Below are positions 6,870 through 12,610 of a DNA stretch of 12,610 bases, piece after piece; the first letter of the stretch is position 1; each line of letters starts with the position of its first letter. Source of the DNA: Pseudolabrys sp. (GTDB lineage Bacteria > Pseudomonadota > Alphaproteobacteria > Rhizobiales > Xanthobacteraceae); NCBI GenBank assembly GCA_019246455.1, contig JAFAQJ010000175.1, forward strand, positions 1 through 12,610, in the 5' to 3' direction. The notes under the pieces were generated by a model. That model was not told the origin of the DNA. It saw only the letters and a program-made list of their open reading frames with translations, and made no database searches. Made by a program: the position numbers and the translations under genes.

Positions 6870-7771
6870 GCGCGCGCAGCGCTGGTGGCGATCCAGATAC
6901 CGGTAAATACGGCGACCATTCCGGCGACCAGATTCCATGTGATCGGCTCCCCGACTAATTGCGTCGCCAGCAGCGCCGCCGCGATCGGATTGACGGTCAT
7001 GGTATTAGCGACGCGCGTCGGCGTTGCGCGTTGCAGCGCCATGACCCAGAGGACGAACGCCAGCGCGCCACCGCCGACGCCGAGATAAATGCCGGCGATC
7101 CACTGCGGTGCGCCAAAGCTGCCAAGGACCGCAATGCGGCCCGTCGCAATCCCCAGCAACAACAATACGACCGCCCCGCTGCCCATCCCGATCGCGAGAA
7201 ATCCCAGCGCGCTCGAACGCTGAATGAATGGCCTCGTCCACACATTGTAGAACGACATACAAAGCACGGCCCCCGTCATGATGAGTTCGCCGCGCCAGGC
7301 ACCGACCGGCGCGCTAGCCGCGCCGGTAGCGAGTGCCCCGGCGACACCGAAAACGGCAAGGAGGACGCCTAGCGTCTTGCGCAGCGTCAACGGCTCAACA
7401 CCGAGCAGTGCGGCGACCACCATCGTCTGCAACGGCAATGTCGACAGCGCGAGGCTGGCGCGCGCGGCCGTCGTGTAGCCGACGGCGATGTTATAAAGAA
7501 TGAAAAATAGCGCGTAGAACATCACACCGAGCAGGGCGACATAGGGCACGTCGGACCGCGTCGGCCAGCGCGCGCGCATCAATATGGCGACCGGCAAGAC
7601 GCAGAGGAAGCCGATGTCCCATCGCAGGATCGCGAGCGTTAGCGGATCGGCGCTGCCAACGAGATAGCGCGTGACGGCAGCGGCGGTGCCGCCCACTGCG
7701 CTCGATACGATCGCAAGCAAAACTCCGGCGGCTTCGCCCACGTTCTCGCCCCGCGCCCGATCAATGACCAT
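6866..7771 (-). CDS. EamA/DMT family transporter
   Basis: A 301-residue, ten-helix inner-membrane protein of the drug/metabolite transporter superfamily, made of two EamA repeats (about residues 13-150 and 160-298). Family features are the arginine-rich turn after helix 1-2 (LAILRWDIGFLCVLP). The second repeat ends in ALQRATPTRVANTMTVNPI, a conserved loop before helix 9, then LLATQLVGEPITWN and a last helix GMVAVFTGIWIA. Substrates are usually amino acids, nucleotides or other small metabolites; none can be assigned. The start is uncertain. The ATG at 7771 gives a natural length but has no good ribosome-binding site. The frame is open further up to 7831, and a GTG at 7741 has GGGGCGAG before it. 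The gene is divergent from proB with about 140 bases between them and converges on chrA, with a 4-base overlap of stops. A 12-bp palindrome lies two bases before the ATG. Confidence 0.88.
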   Translation of the reverse strand: MVIDRARGENVGEAAGVLLAIVSSAVGGTAAAVTRYLVGSADPLTLAILRWDIGFLCVLPVAILMRARWPTRSDVPYVALLGVMFYALFFILYNIAVGYTTAARASLALSTLPLQTMVVAALLGVEPLTLRKTLGVLLAVFGVAGALATGAASAPVGAWRGELIMTGAVLCMSFYNVWTRPFIQRSSALGFLAIGMGSGAVVLLLLGIATGRIAVLGSFGAPQWIAGIYLGVGGGALAFVLWVMALQRATPTRVANTMTVNPIAAALLATQLVGEPITWNLVAGMVAVFTGIWIATSAARA

Positions 7772-7773
7772 GT

Positions 7774-7800
7774 TAGCCCGGGCTACTGCCAGATTTGGCA
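7774..7800. promoter_or_regulatory. two adjacent inverted repeats in the EamA/proB divergent region
   Basis: TAGCCCGGGCTA (7774-7785) is a perfect 12-bp palindrome. After one base comes TGCCA (7787-7791), four bases, then TGGCA (7796-7800). They sit immediately upstream of the EamA gene's ATG and about 110 bases before proB. They could be operators for the divergent pair or leader hairpins over the EamA start. I cannot identify a regulator or a clear -35/-10 pair here. Confidence 0.3.
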
Positions 7801-7911
7801 GCAGCCGCGCGCGGCCGCACCACCGACGCACATTACACCATGTCGCCGGTGCTGACCTGCATCAAGCGACCAATGACGAGCCGAACATGGCTGTGCTAGA
7901 CAGCGCGCCGC

Positions 7912-9036
7912 ATGTCGAAAACGCCGGTACTCGCCTCGTTCCGCCGCATCGTCGTCAAGGTCGGCTCCTCGCTGCTGGTGGACTCCTCCGCCGGCAAGCT
8001 CAAGCGCGACTGGCTGGCGTCGCTCGCCGCCGACATCGCCAATTTGCACAAGGACGGCCGAGACGTGCTGGTCGTGTCCTCCGGCGCAATTGCCATGGGC
8101 CGCTCGGTGCTCAAGCTGCCGAAAGGCGCGTTGCGGCTCGAGGAAAGCCAAGCCGCCGCCGCAGTCGGGCAGATCGAGCTGGCGCGGTCGTGGTCGGAAG
8201 CCTTGGGCGCGCATCGCATCGTCGCCGGTCAAGTTCTGGTGACGCTCGGCGATACCGAAGAGCGTCGCCGTTATCTTAACGCCCGCGAAACGATCGATAA
8301 GCTGATGCAGTGGCGCAGCATCCCTGTGATCAACGAGAACGATACGGTCGCCACCAACGAAATCCGTTACGGCGACAACGACCGGTTGGCGGCGCGCGTC
8401 GCCACGATGGTCAGCGCCGATCTGCTGGTGTTGCTGTCGGATATCGATGGACTCTACGACAAGCCGCCGAGCGAGCCCGGCGGCAAACTGGTGCCGCTCG
8501 TGCCCCGCATCACGCCCGAGATCGAAGCCATGGCAGGCACATCGGGCTCGGAACTCTCGCGCGGCGGCATGCTCACCAAGATCGAAGCCGGCAAGATCGC
8601 GACGACGGCGGGTACTCATATGGTAATCGCGTCGGGACGTGTCGCGCATCCGCTCGACGCCATTGCAAAAGGCGTATCGTGCACCTGGTTTCTGACGCCC
8701 GCCAATCCGGTGACGGCCCGCAAGAAATGGATCGCGGGCTCGCTCGAGCCGCGCGGCGCGCTGGTGATCGATGCCGGTGCCGTGCGCGCATTGCGCTCGG
8801 GAAAAAGCCTCTTGCCCGCCGGGGTGATCAAGATCGAAGGCGTATTCGGGCGCGGCGATGCCGTCGTGGTCCGAGGTCCGGATGGCGCCGAGATCGGCCG
8901 CGGTCTTGTCGCTTATGACGCCGACGATGCCGAAAAGATCAAAGGTCAGTCATCGTCAGAGGTACTTTTGATCCTCGGATATGAGGGTCGCACCGAAATG
9001 ATTCACCGCGACGATCTGGTGCTCGGTGGCGAGTAG
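7912..9036 (+). CDS. proB: glutamate 5-kinase with C-terminal PUA domain
   Basis: A 374-residue enzyme that phosphorylates glutamate to gamma-glutamyl phosphate, the first and feedback-controlled step of proline synthesis, in the cytoplasm. The amino-acid-kinase domain spans about 8-262: VVKVGSSLL (14-22, ATP phosphates), SSGAI (56-60), INENDTV (140-146, glutamate binding), GDND (154-157), SDIDGLYD (176-183) and RGGMLTK (217-223). A PUA domain follows at about 280-366, starting with [10 protein letters not shown], as in the full-length bacterial form. The ATG at 7912 puts FRRIVVKVG at the expected distance; the ribosome-binding site is weak. The partner proA lies 563 bases beyond the stop, behind a strong hairpin and an opposing small gene, so the two are probably not one operon. 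Nothing in the sequence suggests loss of proline feedback, but this cannot be judged by eye. Confidence 0.96.
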   Translation: MSKTPVLASFRRIVVKVGSSLLVDSSAGKLKRDWLASLAADIANLHKDGRDVLVVSSGAIAMGRSVLKLPKGALRLEESQAAAAVGQIELARSWSEALGAHRIVAGQVLVTLGDTEERRRYLNARETIDKLMQWRSIPVINENDTVATNEIRYGDNDRLAARVATMVSADLLVLLSDIDGLYDKPPSEPGGKLVPLVPRITPEIEAMAGTSGSELSRGGMLTKIEAGKIATTAGTHMVIASGRVAHPLDAIAKGVSCTWFLTPANPVTARKKWIAGSLEPRGALVIDAGAVRALRSGKSLLPAGVIKIEGVFGRGDAVVVRGPDGAEIGRGLVAYDADDAEKIKGQSSSEVLLILGYEGRTEMIHRDDLVLGGE

Positions 9037-9044
9037 CCAACAGA

Positions 9045-9069
9045 AACCCCGGCTCCGGAAGCCGGGGTT
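9045..9069 (+). terminator. proB terminator hairpin
   Basis: AACCCCGGCT (9045-9054) and AGCCGGGGTT (9060-9069) form a perfect 10-bp stem with the five-base loop CCGGA, eight bases after the proB stop. There is no proper T tract after it on the plus strand. On the minus strand the stem ends in TTTCTGTT, so it may act from both sides. A shorter stem, GGCGAT (9075-9080) with ATCGCC (9087-9092), follows at once. Confidence 0.75.
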
Positions 9070-9133
9070 GTCCGGGCGATCGGTCAATCGCCTCTGTCCG
9101 TTGTTCGGGCCTACGCAGAGTCTCAGGTACATC

Positions 9134-9159
9134 GCCGCGTCGTGCTTCTAGAACGCGGC
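9134..9159 (-). terminator. hairpin after the small minus-strand gene
   Basis: GCCGCGT (9134-9140) and ACGCGGC (9153-9159) pair perfectly over seven bases with a 12-base loop that contains most of the palindrome TTCTAGAA. It lies 22 bases beyond the stop of the small minus-strand gene, where a terminator would be expected. It has no T tract, so the assignment is tentative. Confidence 0.35.
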
Positions 9160-9181
9160 AGGTGACTCCAAGTTCCAAGCG

Positions 9182-9388
9182 TCAATGGCGACGGCTGCGT
9201 GCGTCCCGTCGGCGCCGTTTTTCGTCGGCAGCTTGGCGCGCTTTGCAGCTCGGCAGCGGAAACAGCGTGCCGTCGGGAAATTCCAGAAAGCGGGAATAGA
9301 CCTGCCCTTCCTTGCCGCGGTGGCTTTCGATGACGAATTTCGTCCCCACCGGAAATCGGCTCGGAAGTCTGCTTGCTGTGGACGCCAT
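9182..9388 (-). CDS. small conserved-looking basic protein of unknown function
   Basis: A 68-residue protein lying antisense in the gap between proB and proA. The first half has a compact beta-rich look: LPSRFPVGTKFVIESH (8-23), then a turn (RGKEGQ), then VYSRFLEFPDGTLFPLP (30-46). The last 20 residues are very basic (EKRRRRDARSRRH). I recall short proteins with an FPxGTKFVIE ... R-x-x-EFPDG pattern in Bradyrhizobiaceae but know no function for them. The start is well supported: GGAGGG on the minus strand is six bases before the ATG at 9388. The frame is open for 28 more codons upstream, but that extension has no such signal and reads as low complexity. An overlapping plus-strand open frame across the same DNA shows no domain-like pattern. 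Possible roles include nucleic-acid binding, judged only from the basic tail. Confidence 0.65.
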   Translation of the reverse strand: MASTASRLPSRFPVGTKFVIESHRGKEGQVYSRFLEFPDGTLFPLPSCKARQAADEKRRRRDARSRRH

Positions 9389-9599
9389 TGGGAACCCTCC
9401 AGGACACGCCGTACCCTGCCGCCCCAATGTAAAGGGATATTGACCCGTTCCGGCGGTTTGGCCGTTATCCACGCAATCCCCAAAAAGTCGTGCAAATGAG
9501 ACGGTTAGGCTCTGTCTCGCAGGAATGGCGGCGCCGTGTTACGAAAGCCGCGAACAAGCCCTAGCTATAGGAAGATGTTGGGGTTTTAGGACCGGGGCG

Positions 9600-10892
9600 A
9601 TGACGGCGCCGCTAAAAACCATCGAAAGCTCCGGCGATCTGACCGGGATCATGCAAGTCCTTGGCCGCAACGCCAAAGTGGCGGCGCACACACTCGCTTT
9701 GGCGTCGTCCGAGGCGAAAAATGCCGCCCTCAAAGGCATGGCCGGGGCGATCCGTGCCCGCAAGGCTGAGATCATCGCCGCCAATAAGGAAGACCTCGCT
9801 GAAGCTCGCAAGGCGAACTTATCGGCGGCGATGCTCGACCGCCTCACACTGGATGAAGCGCGCGTCCAGGCGATGGCCGACGGTATCGAGGTCATTGGCG
9901 CCCTGCCCGACCCGGTTGGCACCGTGATGGAAAGCTGGGTCCGGCCGAACGGCATGACGATCGAACGCGTCCGGGTTCCGCTCGGGGTCATCGGCATCAT
10001 TTACGAGAGCCGCCCGAACGTCACCGCGGATGCCGGCGCGTTGGCCCTCAAGGCCGGTAATGCCGCGATCCTGCGCGGTGGGTCGGACAGTTTGCGTACT
10101 TCGCGCGCGATCCATGCCGCGATGGCCGAGGGCCTGCGAGCGGCCGGCCTGCCCGAAGACGCAATCCAGCTTGTGCCGACCCGCGACCGCGCAGCGGTCG
10201 GAGAAATGCTGACCGGACTGAATAACACCATCGACGTCATCGTGCCGCGTGGCGGGAAGGGTCTCGTGGCGCGTGTGCAAGCCGAAGCGCGCGTCCCGGT
10301 GTTTGCGCATCTCGAAGGCGTCTGCCACGTCTTCATCGACAAGGCCGCCGATCTCGAAATGGCAAGGAAGATCGTACTAAACGCCAAGATGCGCCGTACC
10401 GGCGTGTGTGGCGCGGCGGAAACCTTGCTGGTCGATCGCGCCGCCGCGAGCAAGCAACTCAAGCCGCTCATCGAGATGCTGATCGGCGCCGGCTGCGAAG
10501 TGCGGGGCGATAAAACCGTGCAAGCGGCCGACCGCCGCGTCAAGCCGGCCACCGAAGAGGACTGGTCGACCGAGTATCTCGACGCGATCATCACGGCGAA
10601 AGTCGTCGACGATGTCGACGCCGCGATCGCACATATCGAACGCTACGGCTCGCATCACACCGACGCGATCGTCACCGACGATAGCAACACGGCGGAGAAA
10701 TTCCTGCGTGAGGTCGATTCCGCGATCGTGCTGCACAACGCCTCGACGCAATTCGCGGACGGCGGCGAATTTGGCTTTGGCGCCGAAATTGGCATCGCCA
10801 CCGGCCGCATGCATGCGCGCGGCCCGGTGGGCGTCGAGCAGCTCACCAGCTTCAAATATCGCGTGCGCGGAACTGGTCAGATTCGCCCGTGA
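9600..10892 (+). CDS. proA: gamma-glutamyl phosphate reductase
   Basis: A 430-residue cytoplasmic enzyme of the aldehyde-dehydrogenase superfamily that reduces gamma-glutamyl phosphate with NADPH to glutamate semialdehyde, the second step of proline synthesis. The N-terminal helical region (about 12-100) leads into [28 protein letters not shown] (127-154 region, seen in parts), the nucleotide-binding part. ILRGGSD (157-163), VPRGGKGLV (215-223) and the catalytic Cys270 in [11 protein letters not shown] follow. [22 protein letters not shown] lies near the C terminus, also typical. I chose the ATG at 9600 because AGGA (9588-9591) is eight bases before it and the length then matches the family; an in-frame ATG at 9525 adds 25 residues without a family match. 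The upstream 211 bases contain the start region of the minus-strand gene and GAGAC (9498-9502) with GTCTC (9514-9518), but no convincing promoter. nadD overlaps the end by 4 bases. Confidence 0.96.
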   Translation: MTAPLKTIESSGDLTGIMQVLGRNAKVAAHTLALASSEAKNAALKGMAGAIRARKAEIIAANKEDLAEARKANLSAAMLDRLTLDEARVQAMADGIEVIGALPDPVGTVMESWVRPNGMTIERVRVPLGVIGIIYESRPNVTADAGALALKAGNAAILRGGSDSLRTSRAIHAAMAEGLRAAGLPEDAIQLVPTRDRAAVGEMLTGLNNTIDVIVPRGGKGLVARVQAEARVPVFAHLEGVCHVFIDKAADLEMARKIVLNAKMRRTGVCGAAETLLVDRAAASKQLKPLIEMLIGAGCEVRGDKTVQAADRRVKPATEEDWSTEYLDAIITAKVVDDVDAAIAHIERYGSHHTDAIVTDDSNTAEKFLREVDSAIVLHNASTQFADGGEFGFGAEIGIATGRMHARGPVGVEQLTSFKYRVRGTGQIRP

Positions 10893-11590
10893 GCCGCCCG
10901 CGCCTGCGTAACGAACGCCTGGTACCTCCCCATGCGCCAGGCATGAGAATCGGTCTGTTCGGCGGAACTTTCGATCCGCCGCACGAAGCCCATCTCGGCG
11001 CTACTTTGCTCGCCCTCAAGCGGCTCAAGCTCGACCGGGTCTGGTGGCTGGTCACGCCAGGAAATCCACTGAAAGACACGCGAAATCTGGCGCCTTTGGC
11101 GGATCGGCTCGCCGCCGCGCGCAACTTGACCCACCATCCGCGCATCGATGTCAGCGGTGTCGAGGCTGTCATCAATACGCGTTACACTTACGATACTATT
11201 TCGTGGTTGATTAACCGGTGCCCGGGGGTCCGATTCGTCTGGATCATGGGGGCGGACAATCTGCGGAGCTTTCACCGCTGGCAAAACTGGCGCGGCATCG
11301 CGAGTTTGGTCCCGATTGTGGTGGTCGACCGCCTCGGCCCCAGCCTGTACGCCGCCGCCTCGCCCGCCGGGCAAGCCCTCGCCAAGTTCCGTATTCCAGA
11401 AATCATCGCGGAATCCCTGCCCTCGCGGCACGCGCCGGCATGGGCGTTCCTGCACGGCCTCAAATCGCCGCTGTCGTCGACGGCTCTGCGCGCCGCGCGG
11501 CGTGGAACCCGCAAGTCCTCACCAACAAAAAGCAGCCCGAAAGCTGCGAAGTCCCGCCCTTCCAAGGGTGGCAAGCGAAAGGTGAAGTAG
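10889..11590 (+). CDS. nadD: nicotinate-nucleotide adenylyltransferase
   Basis: A 233-residue cytoplasmic enzyme that joins ATP and nicotinate mononucleotide to give deamido-NAD, a core step of NAD synthesis. The nucleotidyl-transferase signature [15 protein letters not shown] is at 22-36; the usual HxGH is HEAH here, with Ala for Gly. [11 protein letters not shown] (52-62) and IMGADNL (119-125) match the family, and SPLSSTALR (193-201) is the ISSTxxR motif. The start is either the GTG at 10889, overlapping the proA stop by 4 bases (GTGA), or the ATG at 10943. I prefer the GTG because [12 protein letters not shown] resembles rhizobial NadD N termini as I recall them, and translational coupling would explain the weak ribosome-binding site. 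The last 28 residues are an unusual Lys/Ser/Arg-rich tail ([18 protein letters not shown]...), probably disordered and not needed for catalysis. Confidence 0.93.
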   Translation: MSRPRLRNERLVPPHAPGMRIGLFGGTFDPPHEAHLGATLLALKRLKLDRVWWLVTPGNPLKDTRNLAPLADRLAAARNLTHHPRIDVSGVEAVINTRYTYDTISWLINRCPGVRFVWIMGADNLRSFHRWQNWRGIASLVPIVVVDRLGPSLYAAASPAGQALAKFRIPEIIAESLPSRHAPAWAFLHGLKSPLSSTALRAARRGTRKSSPTKSSPKAAKSRPSKGGKRKVK

Positions 11591-11655
11591 TTATCTTTTG
11601 CATCGGTCCTCGTGAGAATCGGGCCGCGTGCGACAAACCGAAAGGATAGGTCCCC

Positions 11656-12057
11656 CTGTCGACACATGTTCTTTCTCAGGCGGCACGTCGTTCGCCTGCA
11701 CCCGTTTCGCGGCGCCCAGACGCCGAAGAAACGCTCCGCCTGGTCATCGCCGGCCTCGAAGACATGAAGGCCCAGGACAGCGTGACCATCGACCTCTCCG
11801 GCAAATCATCGATCGGTGACTACATGGTCGTGACGACGGGCACGTCACAGCGCCATGTTGCCTCCATGGCCGATCGCGTCGTCAAAGACATCGAAAAAGC
11901 CGGCGTGCGTAATGTACGCGTCGAAGGCGCGAAGCAAGGCGACTGGGTTCTGATCGACGCGGGCGACGTAATTGTCCACGTCTTCCGGGCCGAAGTGCGC
12001 GAATTCTATAATCTCGAGAAGATGTGGACGCCGGGCCGCGCCCGCGACAAGCAGTAG
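11656..12057 (+). CDS. rsfS: ribosome silencing factor RsfS (Iojap/DUF143 family), probable CTG start
   Basis: RsfS binds protein L14 of the large ribosomal subunit and blocks subunit joining when nutrients are scarce. The family core is clear: LEDMKAQDSVTIDLSGKSS, GDYMVVTTGTSQRHVASMAD, VEGAKQGDWVLIDAGDVIVHVF and REFYNLEKMW. The first in-frame ATG (11764) would remove the conserved first helix, read here as DAEETLRLVIAGLED (residues 22-36). This helix is present in frame, and the frame stays open back to a TAG at 11647. There is no ATG, GTG or TTG between the two. The CTG at 11656 follows the purine-rich AAAGGATAGG (11641-11650) at good spacing and gives 133 residues beginning LSTHVLSQ. I therefore place the start there, as inference. 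It follows nadD by 65 bases and precedes rlmH by 30. Confidence 0.85.
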   Translation: MSTHVLSQAARRSPAPVSRRPDAEETLRLVIAGLEDMKAQDSVTIDLSGKSSIGDYMVVTTGTSQRHVASMADRVVKDIEKAGVRNVRVEGAKQGDWVLIDAGDVIVHVFRAEVREFYNLEKMWTPGRARDKQ

Positions 12058-12087
12058 TTGCGCCTGACTTGATGTAAGCTGCGGCGA

Positions 12088-12573
12088 ATGCGCATCGTCA
12101 TCGCCGCGATTGGACGCCTGAAGAGCGGGCCGGAAACCGAGCTCGCGGAGCGCTATCGTAAGCGCGCCGAACAGGCCGGGCGCAGCCTCGGCCTACGCGA
12201 CATCGACATCGTTGAAATCCGTGAGAGCCGCGCCGACGACGCAGCCAAGCGCATGCTGGAAGAGTCGATCGCGCTCGCCAATGTCATTCCCGAAGGCGCC
12301 GTGACCGTGATGCTGGACGAGCGCGGCGACAGCCTCGCCAGCATCGCTTTCGCCAATCAACTCGCGCAGTGGCGGGCCGACAACAAACCAGCGATCGTCT
12401 TCATGATCGGCGGCGCGGATGGTCTGGCCAGCAGCTTGCGCGACAAGGCAGCGGTGAAACTCTCATTCGGCACGGCAACCTGGCCGCATCAGATGGTGCG
12501 GGTCATGCTGCTGGAGCAGATTTATCGCGCCGCCACCATCCTCAGCGGCCATCCCTATCATCGCAGCGGATAA
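12088..12573 (+). CDS. rlmH: 23S rRNA (pseudouridine-1915 N3) methyltransferase
   Basis: A 161-residue SPOUT-class methyltransferase, full length, that methylates pseudouridine 1915 in helix 69 of 23S rRNA with S-adenosylmethionine. It acts as a homodimer on assembled ribosomes. LDERG (76-80), FMIGGADG (105-112, part of the knotted cofactor site), FGTATWPHQMVRVMLLEQIY (127-146) and the end HPYHR (155-159) are all in place. The family usually has Met where this protein has Thr131; the effect is probably nil. The ribosome-binding site is weak, but the ATG gives the canonical MRIVIAAIGRLK start. It lies 30 bases after rsfS, and both concern the large ribosomal subunit, a pairing common in many bacteria. 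Confidence 0.97.
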   Translation: MRIVIAAIGRLKSGPETELAERYRKRAEQAGRSLGLRDIDIVEIRESRADDAAKRMLEESIALANVIPEGAVTVMLDERGDSLASIAFANQLAQWRADNKPAIVFMIGGADGLASSLRDKAAVKLSFGTATWPHQMVRVMLLEQIYRAATILSGHPYHRSG

Positions 12574-12577
12574 CGCG

Positions 12578-12610
12578 TTGACCTCCGCCGCGGATGTAAT
12601 ACTGTTACAT
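12578..12610 (+). promoter_or_regulatory. candidate promoter with overlapping operator-like dyad at the right edge
   Basis: TTGACC (12578-12583) and TACTGT (12600-12605) are 16 bases apart and look like a sigma-70 promoter for a gene beyond the window. The putative -10 box lies in the centre of a perfect dyad, ATGTAA (12594-12599), five bases, TTACAT (12605-12610). This is the geometry expected of a repressor operator, in size and style similar to TetR-family sites. The dyad may continue past the end of the window. Confidence 0.4.

Noticed and set aside
207..6870. Insertion sequence, integrase or direct repeats marking the edges of the accessory block
   Set aside because: No transposase or integrase frame and no matching repeats could be seen at either edge, so I do not call it a mobile element.
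7671..8279. Plus-strand open frame (202 codons) across the EamA start and proB
   Set aside because: It crosses two supported genes and the divergent regulatory gap, and has no family pattern.
9185..9499. Plus-strand open frame (104 codons) opposite the small basic protein
   Set aside because: No ribosome-binding site or domain pattern; the minus-strand frame has both a strong site and a compact motif pattern.
11764..12057. ATG at 11764 as the rsfS start
   Set aside because: It would delete the conserved first helix that is clearly encoded in frame just upstream; kept only as a fallback.
12578..12602. TTGACC with TAATAC as the promoter pair at the right edge
   Set aside because: The spacing is only 13 bases; TACTGT at 16 bases is more plausible.

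Overview
The window looks like a chromosomal segment of an alphaproteobacterium of the Hyphomicrobiales (Rhizobiales), closest in flavour to Bradyrhizobiaceae/Xanthobacteraceae. The reasons are the GC-rich codon usage and the housekeeping order obgE ... proB - proA - nadD - rsfS - rlmH, which I recall from that group. The order is seen directly; the taxonomic placement is inference from memory, not from a search.

Layout. (1) 1-206: C-terminal end of the Obg GTPase, followed by a hairpin terminator. (2) 335-6869: a block of six plus-strand genes between obgE and the transporter/proB pair. They are an MHS-type major facilitator, with a textbook terminator at 1682-1707; a glutathione-dependent formaldehyde dehydrogenase (class III ADH); a membrane protein with a cyclic-nucleotide-binding domain; and a tight three-gene set of TauE/SafE exporter, rhodanese-ChrB fusion and ChrA chromate transporter. 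(3) 6866-7771, minus strand: a ten-helix EamA/DMT transporter whose stop codon overlaps that of chrA. (4) 7912-12573: the proline, NAD and ribosome block. It holds proB, a 68-residue minus-strand gene, proA, nadD (overlapping proA by 4 bases), rsfS and rlmH. (5) 12574-12610: a candidate promoter with an overlapping dyad that belongs to a gene beyond the window.

How the genes fit together. ProB and ProA catalyse the first two steps from glutamate towards proline, but a strong hairpin and an opposing small gene separate them, so they are probably transcribed apart. nadD (NAD synthesis), rsfS (ribosome silencing) and rlmH (23S rRNA methylation) follow proA in one direction with short gaps. The TauE - rhodanese/ChrB - ChrA set is best read as an oxyanion/sulfur-linked chromate resistance operon: TauE and ChrB are 10 bases apart with the ribosome-binding site on the TauE stop, and ChrB and ChrA are 1 base apart.

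The most rewarding points are the rhodanese-ChrB fusion that lacks ChrB's usual DNA-binding half; the membrane-anchored cyclic-nucleotide-binding protein next to it; rsfS, which seems to need a non-standard CTG start; and the dyad at the right edge. I see no RNA gene, CRISPR array, insertion sequence or attachment site. No stretch over about 300 bases lacks a gene.
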